NCBI GenBank assembly: GCA_018398765.1
Contig: JAHBMJ010000673.1
Location: forward strand, 1 to 35,000
Direction of reading: 5' to 3'
Origin: Chromera velia
Taxonomy: Eukaryota > Sar > Chromeraceae
Length of the DNA: 35,000 bases
Shown: positions 11,783 through 24,036 of the stretch, in pieces
Position numbering within the stretch: position 1 is the stretch's first letter
Layout: each line of letters begins with the position of its first letter
Program-made: the position numbers and the translations under genes
Notes under the pieces: model-generated
The model's input: the letters and a program-made list of their open reading frames with translations, nothing else
Told to the model about the DNA's origin: nothing
Database searches by the model: none

Positions 11783-13357
11783 AACATACACTCTCGTACA
11801 CACTTCCACACACACTCTCACACACTTACATTCAAATAACACGCTCAGATTCTCTCTCTTTCACACAGCCACGTAGACACGTCCTCAGACTCACACTCAC
11901 ACCACCCATCCGTCCACTTATCCGTCCATCCAGCAGTCCAGGGTCTTCGACATGCACGCTGACTGCCTGCCTGAAAGACCGACCTGCAGTGGCATCATCC
12001 TTGACCTTCTGTGCCATCGCGGCTGTCTTCTCCTCCGTCTTCAGAATCGTCTCCCAATAGCCCTTCAGATCAGCGCTCATTCCCTTCTCAATCAGTTTCC
12101 AGTTTGCCTGCATTTTTGTATCGTTTGAAAGATCGAAATCACGAATCCCTTTGGGTCGATTCCTCAGCACATTGTTTCGATGCACTCATGAATTGTTTTC
12201 ACTTCCACAAAAGCTCACACGGAATGAAGACAAAGAAAACAGGAACGCAATCGAGCGGACAGGTTTTAACATCTGGTAAGAGAGTTGTGACAAGCGACTG
12301 CATGATCGACTGTTTTGAGGAACTTTTTTGAAAATCAATCGCTCGCGTAGCTGGTGACAGATTCACTGTCTGTTCTCTCCTCTTTCTCTTTTCAAGACAC
12401 TAATCAAAGAGACTCTCTCTATCAATGGCGGGCTTACTGAACAGACCTGACTGATAGCCATCCAAGCAGATTCAGATCGATGATTCTGTTCGCAATTTGA
12501 AATAACAAACGCAGCGGGGCAGCCTGATGAATGCCCATACACACACAAGGGAGGGAAAAGACGGACCGACCCTGTACGGTGCTTCTTTCTTGGCACGTCC
12601 AAAGAGACCCGCCCAGGCTGGGCCGGGACCCTGTGTTGCAGCAACCCCAGCAAGCCCTGCGAAGACCGCTGCCTCCCTGAGAGCCCCGGTCAGCTGCTCT
12701 CTTCTCGACCGGGCTGCCGTCTCCTCGCTGTCTTCATCGAACAGACTGTCCGTGCGAGGGACGGACTCCAAGACGACCTGCTCACATGCACATTTACAGC
12801 ATCAAAGTGGCACACGTGAATTCCACACTCAGTACAATCTCCGGAGCGACGTGTGTCGACAGCAAGTCGGCGTCTAAGTATGTCAGGGCGGAAACAGCAA
12901 GCAAATAGGAAGGATCAGTGAGAAAAGGACGAAAGAGAACTCAGAGTGACGCTCCAGAAGCGTTCATGATTGGGACAGAAGAATGGGCCAGGGAGGCCTT
13001 CTCGGGAGAGACGGCGAGGGTTGAAGAGGAGACGATAAAGGAAGTAATCGGCATGAGCTGGAACCACGCAGCCCCCCCCCGGAGAAAGAAGGAAAAAAGA
13101 AGCTGACCTCTGAGACAATGTGCCCGGTCGGGTTTGTACGCACTCTTCTCAAGAGCCCTTGCTGCAAAGAGAGCACACACGGAGACAGGCAGACATGGTG
13201 ATGATATTGGACACAGAAGACCATGCCAGAGAGACAGCCACACTCAAGGTGTCATGATCAAAAACACCCGAAAGCTCACTCTATCTGCCACCAGCACATA
13301 AGAGGATCCCAGACTGCATCCGAGGAAAACACCGAGAAGACTTGAAAGTCTTTTCAT
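10151..13357 (-). CDS. Predicted thylakoid-lumen protein with three-part targeting signal
   Basis: I do not recognise the mature domain. Exons, 5' to 3': 13357-13280, 13161-13108, 12777-12571, 12107-11984, 11578-11521, 11007-10910, 10338-10151, with phases 0,0,0,1,2,1 and one continuous frame of 268 aa. Residues 1-26 form a signal peptide (MKRLSSLLGVFLG start). Residues 27-68 are a hydrophilic, transit-like stretch. Residues 69-70 are a twin arginine, followed by a hydrophobic segment (about 80-91) and Ala-Trp-Ala at 98-100, typical of Tat export into the thylakoid lumen. The mature part of about 168 aa is predicted mostly helical and ends in an acidic tail (YDPEADFD). A PsbQ-like or other extrinsic photosystem protein is possible by size and helical character, but that is a guess. 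It shares a 726-base upstream region with the RRM gene. Gene structure is strong, targeting moderately sure, function unknown. Confidence 0.85.
11576..11830. repeat. CA-rich imperfect satellite
   Basis: About 250 bases of CACA and CTCACAC-type repeats, with a pure (AC)n core near 11750-11778, inside the intron between exons 4 and 5 of the lumen-protein gene (11579-11983). Longer imperfect units (CTTTCACA, CACACTCTCACA) recur. Confidence 0.9.
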
Positions 13358-14083
13358 GGTCTGTCGGTCGTTGCCGTCTCAAATCTCCTGTGTTTGGAAG
13401 CGTGCCCCTCTCTGCTCAAGTGCTCACGAAATTCAGAGAGCTTAGACAAATCAGACTCAAGTTGCGCGGGCTACGCTGAAGTGAAAGGGGCAGGATGGGT
13501 TGGAAAGGAAGTTGCGGCTTGCCGGGCTCAAACTTTGTGAAGTCTGCCAGGCGTCAAGATCACTCGATCTGTCAGACAGGAGTTAAAGGGGGGCCGGTAA
13601 GGGCTTTCCGGGAGATGCGCATGCACCAAAATTACTTACTTAAGTGAACTTTCCCGGCCCGCGCGCGCGGCCGCGCGCGCGGCCGCGCGCGCGGCCGGAT
13701 CTGTTTTGCGAGACGGGCCCGGCCGGCCCGACCGGTTGATCGGCCAGGCGAAAAAAATGTGGAAAAGGCATGGAAAAGGCTATGGAATGCTATTAATATG
13801 GAAGTCAAGAATGAAACTTCCTACATATATACTTCCTTATGCTCTCCGAAGTCGGGCTTCTATACGCACTGCAAAAAGAAAGGAATAATCGTGAGACCAG
13901 ATCGAATCGGGAAAAGCAGCGTGGTTTAGTCTAATCCAGTCAGGAAGCCGTGGTTGAAGTAGGTTGAAGGTACATATATACGCTTCGTCTGATCGCTTTT
14001 CTGCACTTTTCGTTCGAGTCGTCGATTCAGCTGCTTTTTGTTTTTTTTTTTCTCCCGTTACTGAAACACTGGAGCCTTGCAAG
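13358..14083. promoter_or_regulatory. Bidirectional promoter region of the lumen-protein and RRM genes
   Basis: These 726 bases separate two divergent start codons. The region holds a near-palindromic CG block (13655-13697) and a second CG-rich block (13714-13735, GGGCCCGGCCGGCCC). A GCGCATGCAC word lies at 13617-13626. A long poly-T tract near 14037-14051 precedes the RRM start. Confidence 0.45.
13655..13697. repeat. CG palindromic tandem repeat
   Basis: A 12-base unit, GGCCGCGCGCGC, is repeated about three times and is self-complementary throughout. Every base is G or C. It sits about 300 bases from the lumen-protein start and 390 from the RRM start. Confidence 0.9.
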
Positions 14084-15585
14084 ATGTCATTGAGCGTCAC
14101 CACTCCTACACTACCTTCCTCACCAGACAGAGCTGTAGAGGCTCAGACCGCAGGCATTGAGGGGACCCTCACCAGACTGCATTCGAATTCCTGCCCTCCC
14201 CACGAAAGTCAGTCGAGTTGCATAATGTGTATTTTTTTTTTTTGCGTGTATGAAGAAGAATTGTAGAAGAGAGGAATCGAATGTGCAAGTTAACAACAAA
14301 ATCTGTGACAGTGAATTCCAGCAGGCTGCGTGGCGACTCATGGTGTCGTTTTCATTCTCAGCTCCGTCTCCGTCTCTGCGTACAGGAATTTTGGAGATGA
14401 CTACTCCCAACTCTCTTCAAGTCCTTCCAGACCCCGAAATCCGAGTCCATCCTGAACAACCGTCGGGGCATTTCCTCGCCGACATGCTCCCCGATGCAGA
14501 GCTACTCTCGGAGGGGGGGGACCTGCCGCAGCACGCGGTTCCCCATCGGTCCAGGGATGTCATCTTCATCGGCGTTCATCGGGCCCTCCATGCGCCTTGG
14601 AGCTGTCCTGCATGTGAAGAACATACCTAGAGACTCCGCTCGAGAAATGGTCTTGCAGCAGTTCGCAGTCTTTGGGACGATCGTGGTGTTGGCGATGGAG
14701 GGAGGAGGCCCCCTGATGGAAGGGTTCACAACAGGAATTCTTACAGGAGGCCGGATGGTGTACAATGATGGAGAAGCCGCTGCTGCGTCAGTGGGGGGTT
14801 CTAGTGTTCCCCCAAGCATTTTGGTTGGCGACTGAGGATTGTGTTTTTAAGCGGTTTTTCATGCTTTCCTTGAACCTTTGTGAAAGCACATGCATATGGC
14901 ATTTCATACGAGTTTTCGCACTATCTCTGTTTTTTTTTCTTGATGCTTTTGTCCCTGGTTACTTCTCGAGATCTGTCTGCGTAGCTCAGTCTCCGTCCTC
15001 TTCTTTGCCATGGTTGAGTTCACACCCAACACAATGTCATGTGCTTCGTACCGCTTCGTACTCCCTCCAGCCTTTTTGGCCCTTAAAAGTTATCCGAACT
15101 TCCAGGAGCACGTGATCTCCTTGGTTTCCTTTGAAGAGTTTCATATTCATGTGCACGGGTTTTGCTCAAGGTTCCGCACACCTACCTGTAGGGTGGTGTC
15201 CTGTCGCACTTCTGACTGCATGTGTATGTGAACTGCTTTCGCCCCCTTGCCAGATCCCATCATGCACGGGCTGTGAGACATGCATGATTTGTGCAGGTGC
15301 GTCTCCTTCAGCACCTTCGAAGGCGCCTACAAAGCCCTCTGGTTCTTGCACGGGCACTACGCCAAGGACGTGGACGGAGTACGGAAGTTGATGACCGTCA
15401 GTCAATTTGTGCATGCGCAGTGTTGACGTGGTCATGCAAAAGAGGGTGCGGCTGGCTGCCTTCCTAAGCGCCTTTCTTCTTTTCTCCTCATCCGTGTTGC
15501 GAACCTTTTCCCCAGCTCATATCCTGTGTGTCTCTCTCAAACGCGTCCGTGTGTTTGTCTGTTGGTGGAGTGCTATATGTGTTCC

Positions 15586-15625
<40 letters not shown>

Positions 15626-15869
15626 AGACCTGTGTTCATGTCCTGTGCGTGTGTGTGTCAGATAGGGCAGAGAGTGGCAAAGCAAAAGAGTCCGCTCCCT
15701 GCTCCCTCCGACCACCTTCCAAATGTGCTGAGCGAAAGAATATGTGTTGGAGTCCTCTCCCTCCTTGCATGGGTCACCGGTGCTGCAGGTGAATGTGAGA
15801 GAGGGAGATGAGGAACACGCACCTGGTGCCATCCAAGCGCTAAACGCGTGGATCAAAGAGGACGTCTGA
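14084..15869 (+). CDS. Small RRM-type RNA-binding protein
   Basis: Probably binds single-stranded RNA through one RRM. The core is secure: an exon ending at 14786 (donor GTCAGT, phase 2) carries RNP2-like LHVKNIP and the first helix; 15297-15396 (donor GTCAGT) carries RNP1-like CVSFSTF and the second helix; 15789-15869 ends with WIKEDV and TGA. The start ATG at 14084 begins a Ser/Thr/Pro-rich leader. How the leader joins the RRM exon is unclear. The obvious pair (donor GTCAGT after 14207, acceptor before 14386) puts the RRM out of frame by one base, with an 8-G run at 14512-14519 between. A second pair (donor GTAGAG after 14134, acceptor before 14431, with a good pyrimidine tract) gives an uninterrupted protein of 195 aa and is preferred here. 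An unusually long insert follows the second strand, before CVSFSTF. Confidence 0.72.
15594..15622. repeat. (GA)n microsatellite
   Basis: An uninterrupted AG dinucleotide run in the last intron of the RRM gene (15397-15788). Confidence 0.9.
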
Positions 15870-16826
15870 CTGGCGGGACTGGGAGGCCGAGAGGTGGTAC
15901 CCCTCAAGTCCTACCTGATTTTCCGTAATCCCTGGCAAGGACAGTAAAAGAAAGTAGACGCAGCCACGAATCTGATCATGATGAAAGTGTTCGTGGTTGC
16001 CTGTATGGAGTACGTCCAGCAAGAGAGGGCTCAGGAAGGTGGCGCGAGGAGTGGAGGAATGGAGTTAAGAGGGTGTGGCTGGGAAAGAAGGAAAGATGCA
16101 CGACACTCAGTACTTCTGTTTCATGTCTTCGGTCTGCCAGCCCTTGAGCGAACGAAGGCACAAAGTAGGAGGGAGGGAGGGGGTTCTTGGGGGATGACGG
16201 GAACAGAAGTGTGTGTAAAGAGAGGCGGAGGGAGCCTTCTATAGAATTTGTTCTACATTGAATGGATGTATACATCAATAAACAGAGGCAGGCAAGAAGG
16301 AAAAATGTAAGGAAGGGAAAGCTTGTAAGAAATAGCGTAGCGTTGCATGAAGGAACGAGTCGAACGACGCGACAAAGAGGGGGGGGCGGATTCCGCTCCC
16401 CTCTTTTCGTTTGCCAACCATTCACGTGTCTGTTTGGAGCACCGCATCCCCCTTGTACTCTTTGTGTCGTGTTCCACTTTTGGCTTTTGGATGGAAATGT
16501 GAGGGCCTCTAGAAAGACTGCGAAAAGGACCTTGGTCTTTCACGCTCTTGTTTTTTCGCTGTTTCTTTTGATCGGAGACTGCAAAGACACTTTTTTTTCC
16601 GCTTATGTGTCAGCTCGGTTTCAGAAGCAACCTTTCTCGCAAAGCAAGAGACAGTAAGATTCAGGCTGAACTGACGGACCGCCGAAACATGGGAAGAGCG
16701 AAAGTGCAGCCACTGAGGCATAATAGGATTTAAATTTATCGTGTGACTTTCACCAGCGCATCATTTCCAGGACATTGTTTCCGTTAAGGAAAGAAGGTGT
16801 AATGGAGGAAGTAGTGAAAAGGAGAG

Positions 16827-16829
<3 letters not shown>

Positions 16830-16864
<35 letters not shown>
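16830..16864. repeat. (GA)n microsatellite
   Basis: An AG dinucleotide run in the intergenic region downstream of the RRM gene. Confidence 0.9.
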
Positions 16865-16868
<4 letters not shown>

Positions 16869-17564
16869 CGGCAATACAATGGAGGTCAAGGCCCTCCGCG
16901 CGCCTCCGCGTCGAATATTCCACAGCTTTTTCAGTGCAGACCCATGTGAGAATGCGCACTGACATATCAGCATGCGAGACAGGGGATGGCTTTGAAAAAG
17001 AAAGTTTTGGCCCGAATTTGAAAGAAAAATGGCAATGCGTTTTGATTGTTTGTTCCTTTTTTTGGTTGATGCAAAAAATAGGTCCGGCAAGCGAGACGGA
17101 ACGAGTGGCAGGGGAATGATCATGGCGAGTGTCCGTGCAGAGAATCTGTATGCTTAAACGTGCTGTCCGATCTGTTGATCGGAAGTCTCGTTGATGTAGC
17201 TGTTTTTCTGTTTTCACGTTCGTTTCTTAGCACGTGGACAGAGAGCATGACTGGGCAACTGATTGAGTAAGTGAGTGCAGTTTTGAGAAGGAGCATACAC
17301 GTTTTGACACCGAAATTCGATCATGCTGTGGTGAACTTCTCTCAAGCACACAAGGAGGACGAATTGATTGAGCAGTCTTAATTGTATGCCATTGGGTATA
17401 CGGTGTAGCCCCTGTGGGTTTGGAGAGGGGGGGGTGGACGGAGAAATTTGAATAGTTCCGCCGGCCGGCTTCTGTTCGTTTGCATGAAGGGAAGATTTGC
17501 GACGTTCCTGATTCATCGATGCGTGTGGAAAGGCTTCAACTAATTTTGCATATCTATTCTTTTT

Positions 17565-17574
17565 TTTTTCCTTT

Positions 17575-17606
<32 letters not shown>

Positions 17607-17640
17607 GCTTGCTTGCTTGCTTTCTTGTTTTCTGGCTTTC
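17565..17640. repeat. CTTT / GCTT tetranucleotide repeat
   Basis: About ten units of TTTC are followed by several GCTT units and mixed pyrimidines. It produces mirror-image spurious ORFs on both strands. Confidence 0.9.
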
Positions 17641-19154
17641 TTTCTGTCTGTCTGTATGTATATATGTATGTATGTATGTGATGTTTCCTCCATCCCTTCT
17701 TTCTTCATTGTCTTCTCCATCTATAATTTCTCTTTTTTTCACTTGACACCTTTCTTACCTTCAGGCCCCTACGTTTCACCTCTATCAAACCCTCAGCTCA
17801 ATAACAACACGCCGCATTTGCAGATGCACACACGAAAAAAGAAAAACGCAAGAGAAGCTGCTCTGTACGGGCTCCTATGGGTCGAGTCCAGAAAGCAAAA
17901 GAGGAAAAAAAGATCCGAACAAACGGAATCCTGAAATATCTTTCGTCTTGTTGCTTCTTATTGAAATTCATTTTCATCCCACAACAAGCACAGCCGTGGC
18001 GTTATTCGAAGAAACAGAACCACAAAACATCAAATGTCGGCAGAAGTGTGCATGGAGCGTCTTGAAGCAAAAGCAATAAAAAACAAACAAGAGAAAACCA
18101 AGGAGAAGCACGGAACATTGCTTTTCTTTCCCCTTTGTTCGTTTCTATGCCTTTCTTTAGCCGTCTCTTTGCATTCATGCCCATGACACGTGATCGAACC
18201 CCCATTGTACATGCAGACATGCAGGGAGCCAGACCGAGCTAGAGACACCGGCATGAAGAGCAAGCCTGAGCTGAGAGAGCTCTTTGCAAAATGAAGGCAT
18301 GGTGGAAAAGGGGAAGAAAAGACAATTTGAAAAAGACCGGAGAGAGGGAGAGAGAGACAAAGCTTCGAGAGAATTCCGCAGATAGAGGCAAGAGGAGGTC
18401 ATGAAGGCATCATCACCACCGCGAATGAACCTCGAAAGAATGCATGTCCATCATTGGAGGGTAAAATGAACTGTAACCAGCTTAATTCTTCCTTTTCTTC
18501 CTCTCTCGATCTACCTGCATGTTCCTTCTCTTCCTCTTCTTCTCTCTGACTCCCTTCGAGGAAGTGCCTGTCAAGACAAAGTGGATGGAGATAGAGAGAT
18601 ATAGAGAGCAAAAGGCGGGGGGAAAGGAGAGAAAGACAGTAACGTGAGGTCGCAGGAAGGAGTCTGGTCCTTTTCTTTTCTTTCCGCCCCTTTTTCTTCT
18701 TTGTTTCTCCGTCTCTAGTCTAGCAGGGCGAAAGTCTCATCTATCGCTCGAATATTTTCAGTCTACTAGTAGTTTTCACCGTGGATCCTCCTAGGTCGGC
18801 TCTCTTTCCCCCACCTCGCTCTCTTGGGCCGTCTCCGAATGTCCTTCACTCCTTCCGTTCCCCGTCGCCTTAAATTTAAGTGACTGCGGCTCCTGCCGTC
18901 GCTACGATGCACGCTCACGTAAACTCATTCTGTCTGTTGCAGCTTCTCACTGCCGTCCTTTCCCGATTTGGGAGGGTCAGGGGGGGAGATTGATGCTAGA
19001 AAGGGGGGAGCGTTAAACTTTTCCTGCAAAAGAAAGAAAGAGGAACATGAATGGAAAAGGCAGGGGCCGGGGGCTTGAGTCTCAGTCTATAGACCGTCCT
19101 CTCCTTCCATAGCAGGGATAAAATTGATGCCTTTCTTTCTTTTCCTTTGTCCAC

Positions 19155-19156
<2 letters not shown>

Positions 19157-19193
<37 letters not shown>

Positions 19194-19235
19194 ACTCTGT
19201 GTGTGTGTGTGTGTGTATGTGTGTATGTTTGTATG
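19157..19235. repeat. (TC)n followed by (GT)n
   Basis: A TC run of about 34 bases is followed by GT and GTAT repeats. The same TC-then-GT arrangement recurs at 24661-24783. Confidence 0.9.
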
Positions 19236-20928
19236 TGTGAGTGAGTGATGTCTCATTTCTCTTCCCCTCTATGCAAATACACCTTTTCTTTTCTTGATAT
19301 CTTCCTGTGCTTCTCTCTTTCTTTTTCTTTTTTCTTTTGTTTTCACTCTCTCTCCCTCTCATCTCTCTCTCTCTCCAAATTCTGATCTTGCACCAGCTTC
19401 TTCCAGGCTACAACTTGCTTCTGTCGGATTCCCCTTTTTCTTCCTTTAATTCTCTTGTTAGATCTATCTCTGGACTTGTTGATGCATGCATGTGTGTTCA
19501 CGAGAGGGTGGCACCCAGGTCCACGCCCACCTTTGAGGCTTATCTGGTGCCTCCATGCAGTAAAACGGAGAACTTAGAGGAAAAGAAAGAAAAGAAAAGT
19601 CCGGAAGGGGCGGGCCCTAGACGTACCCCGGCCCATCTCTGTCATGTCTCCAGTCTTGATCGATGCGAGGATGCGCCCGCAGTGCGAGTGTCAGAAAATG
19701 CAGGCAGAGCAATCAAAAGCATGCATACATCAAGGTCGATGAATTAAAAACAGACTGAAATGCAGAACAACGGAAGCTAGGACGGAACCAGACAGATCTC
19801 TCAAAGACCGGCTACGGAGGCAAGCAAGGCAGCTAGTCGGAAAGCAGCCTTATTAACTCTGAGTCGGACAGGTCCTCTGAAGTCTATAGCATGAAGTAGA
19901 CTAAGTCTGTCACTAAGAAGTAGACTAAAAAACCTCTCAGTTACCTCTGCACTCACACTCTCTTCTAGACTTCGACTCTCTTATAAGTGCAGTAGTGCAC
20001 TCATCCTTATAGACGATTGAACCACAAAAGACTAGGCAAAAGACTGAGTAGAATCTAGAGTGTTGCAATGTAGCCAGATGAGTTGCAGTCTGAGTGTTGC
20101 GTAGAGGGACGGAAGGATAAAAGGAAGGCGGACGTGCTAGAGACAGATCTAAAATACATCCCCCCCCCTCTTTTATGCTCTAGCTCACGCTCTGCCAGCA
20201 GTGTAGTGTAAGCCTCTATCATTTTATCGCTTATACTCAATGTTCAGGCTAGACTCAACGAAATTATATATTCTTATGTGGAGTAATAAAGTCGTAAATA
20301 CAACTCTCAGTAAACTCTGATAACATTTATTTTTAGATTTTCTTTCTTGTTCTGCAAGAACGGAGGAATTCAGACATGCAGGGATCGAGTTCAGGGATTA
20401 TTTAAAGGAATTTAGACACTGTAGTAGTAGGAATCTATAATAAAATTTAAAGATAGGAATCTAAAAGAATTTACCAAATTTGGGAGGTCGATTTCTTATA
20501 TGAAATTATGAATTTAGTATAAAATTATGAATCGATGATCGATGAGTTGGAACTTGATATTAACGGTGCTTTTAGCCGTATATTACTAAGCTAGCATCAG
20601 TTAGAACTCATTAATTACGAATACTGTTTCAATCTAAGCTTCAATATCTATATTATATAGAGCTATATAAGCACTTTTAGAGTTGATCCTTACCTTGTCA
20701 GTACACTTAGGCTTTCGTGCAAGTCGTTTCAACGCTTATACAGTTCATCACTTCCTATTGTTTTCTGGAGTTTTGCTAGAGCACCACTGGTTGTTGCATC
20801 GATAACTTCTTCTTGGTGCTTCTGGAGCTCCTGGTACCCCCAGCCGTTGACCTCTTCTGCAGTGATCATTTGATTTGCATTTGAGACTCAAGAGCAAAGC
20901 TTTGCAGAACGACAACCATACCATTAAT

Positions 20929-23900
20929 TTAACGCAAGAGGCCAAGCTGGTCCATCCATCTTTCAAACTCTTCCATGGAATCCGATTGTAAATGAAAGTA
21001 CCGAAAACAGAAAGAAAGTGACTGAATATAAACAAAGAGATAAATGGATCGAAACGCATCCATGGAGCTGTACACACATGAAAGTTGTGACTGAAACTGT
21101 CGAGGATCTAGCGGGGCTCAGCGCATGCGTGCATGCACCCTCACTGTGCGTGCAGAGAGACAGACACCTGACTCAAAACCAAGACGCTGCGGAGGAGACT
21201 CCGAGGAGTCCACACTCATACAAGCGGACACGCAGACAGATGCGCATATTATTGCAACTCATAGAACAGAGGTGTGAGTCGGCCGACAGTCGATGAAAAT
21301 GGGGATTCGCTTCCATCATGCACTGATTGTTCATTTCTCCTCAGCGCGAGATAAGCTACGGGACTGAAAAGCAGCATGCATGAGCAAATGATCGAGGTCA
21401 GTGTCAGTCAGGCAGAAAGAAGCAAGGGATACGTAAATACATGCAGGGACAATCGATCGATCCTGCCATTAAAGAAAGAGAAAATTGGAGTTAGTCTCTC
21501 TCTTTCATTTACAGACACACCGAGAAACGGATCCTGCACCGCGCTGCGAAGGCCGGCGAGGGCTTCCACCGTCGCGAGGCCACAATAAGGACAGTAGATG
21601 TCTGAGTACCCCCCCTCGTGGCACACCACCAAGCGTCCTGCAATTAAGCAAAAACAAAAAAGAAAGAAAGAGTCAGTCAGAATGAATTGAGTGCACTTCT
21701 CTCTTCGAAACCTGCATGCAGAAAGTCCTAAAAGTGCTCGTCCGCTCACTCACCTCTCCACACGATCATCCGGCCTGAGTTCACACACATGAAGAAAAAC
21801 CCGAAATGCATACAGAGAGAGAGAGAGAGGGAAAGAGAGAAAGAGAGAGAGGGGGGGAGGCAGAGACAGAGAGATAGTCCTTGTGACTGACAAGATAAAA
21901 CAAAAGAGCCTGCGCGGTCGAGCGACAAATAATTGCGGGAATTCTATTAATATGTGTCCGCCGTGCCCTGTCTGACATTAATTTCTGGCCGCCATTCAAT
22001 ATTTGGTTCGTAAATCCATGTGTCCTCTCTCCTTGCTTGACAAATTCCGTCTCGTCCCCTTCCCTCTTCTCTGCATGTAAGTGTGTGCATGCCGCGTGAA
22101 TGACATTCGATTCCTTCCATATGCCTGCCTGCCTGTGGCTTTGCCCTCCCTTCCACACCTTCCCTCTGTGTCCCCCTTGAACCTCTGCCCGTGCGTCCCT
22201 GAGAAGGGTTTCTTTCAGTCCTTCTGTCTGCGTTCCGGTCAAGAAGCTTTCTTTCTCAGACGGCCAAAGCTGGTCTGTGCCCGTAAGTAAGTCAGAGGAC
22301 TGACCGATTGTACAGAGACCCTCCATTCTCCTCCCTGGACCTAGCTGGATCGTCTACTGTGTCAGACCATCTGATCCTTTGTTTGTGTGTCACGCGTTGC
22401 TCTTTTTTACTTTTTGTTTCTTCGTCTTTTTCATTCATTCCCCTTCTTTCATCGTTCTTCGCGTACAATTCGCATCCAATCTAATCTACCCCCCAACGGA
22501 CCTTCAGACAATTCGGAGGCCGAATCGACCAACTGCGCCGTCATCCACCTGAAGGGACTCACGAGGAGGGGAGAGAGGGAGAGAGGGGTCAGGTCACATT
22601 GATCCATCGTGACGCACGCACACCCGCTGATTGCCATCTTTTGACATTGGCTGAGCCCCTTGCCCCCTACCTCCTCATGTGGCGGGGCACGGGAGGGGTA
22701 TAGGAATATGACGGAAATCCTCGAACGATGGTGGAATTTCTCCTCGAACAAAATCGGCGTGAGAGAGAGTATTTCCCCTCCTGAAAGCCCACCAACTTTG
22801 CTCTGCCTCCGCCTACCTCAAAGCATGTCTCTGTCTCTCACCATTTTTGGCGTCGATCCATGTTTTTATGACATGCACTCAACATGCGCGCGTGCACTCT
22901 CTACCCATCTCTCTGGAGACTTCCAAGCAGTTGACCGACTAACCTGAAGTCCTCTGAGGAAAGCATCATCTTTCCGAGAGGGTCCATGTAGCTTCCGTCG
23001 AAACCGCAAGAAACGAATATGATGGAAGGCCGAAAGAGACGCAAGGCAGGAAGAACAATCCTGCGCAGCGACACAATTTGACAGGAAAGTGGGTGAAAGC
23101 CAGAGCTCAAGCAACTTGAAGGGAGGGAGAAAATGAGTGCGCTACCTCCAGGACAAGTGCTTGCAAGGAGCAATGTTGAGAGCCGAAGGAAGAGAGGCTT
23201 TAATTCACTGTATGTTGAAATCTCTTTATCCGGCTTGTCTGCAGAGTTTAAGTCTATGATATTCACGATGACTCGCAGATCTTCTACGCCAAAATCGAGT
23301 TGACTCGAGTTAAAAATTGAAGAGATGACCTATATCATGATCACAGTTTGACAGGCCTCCCTGCAATGACCTTGTGAACACAGCTTGATAAGCTCCCGAT
23401 CCGCTCCCTGGAGGCAGAGGCACGTTCACCTGCAGCCGCCCATGGCAAGCACGCGCACCAATAGACGCATTCCATGCCTCCCATTTGTTTTGCAGATCTT
23501 GATGTCTTTCACTTCACACTGCCTGAAGACTTACACATTGGCAGGCTAAGAAATCTGGTTGAGTAGACCACCGTTCACTTCCTCACTGGGATTGCCACTC
23601 TTTACGTTACTCACTCGTTTGCTATCACATTTGCCCAGTAAGAAACGGGGGTCGGTGATGGAAGGACGGGAAGCAAAAGAATGGGCGAACAGAGACGCAA
23701 AACATCCCAGAAGGCTCTCTCATTGAAAACAGAATGAATGCTCATCCTGGAGACTCCAAAGAAGTGCACACACAAAAAAACTTCATCAGACACACACAAG
23801 GAAAACCAGAATCCAAATTTCCAAAATGAAGAAATGAGTCCCTCCAATCTTGGACGTATACTTCGAGGAATCGATCGGATGACCTGTGCATGCAAGAGCA

Positions 23901-23999
23901 CAAAAGGTTGTCCCCCTATTATTCCTCTCTCCTTACTCCCTCTCGTAACGGCTCCTCTCCTCTCCTCTCCTCTCCTCTCCTCTTTTTCGCTGTCGCGTC

Positions 24000-24036
<37 letters not shown>

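Larger units (their letters stand above)
15870..20928. other. 5-kb intergenic region without a supportable gene
   Basis: This lies between the RRM stop and the stop of the deacetylase, two genes that converge on it. It holds simple repeats: (GA)n at 16830-16864, CTTT/GCTT repeats at 17565-17640, and (TC)n then (GT)n at 19157-19235. From 19780 to 20740 the DNA becomes AT-rich with repeat-like words, including the inverted repeat AGTGCA-GTAG-TGCACT near 19985-20000. A short ATG-less minus frame near 20120-20240 is the only remotely coding-like piece. No exon chain could be built on either strand. Confidence 0.6.

Noticed and set aside
20055-20240. 61-codon minus-strand ORF in AT-rich DNA
   Set aside because: It is short, with no motif and no neighbouring exons; probably a repeat remnant.
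21408-21512. Read-through end of deacetylase exon 12 to a stop at 21408
   Set aside because: It would give an unrelated hydrophobic tail. A splice to FERWMDQLGLLR fits the family ending better, although this is not certain.
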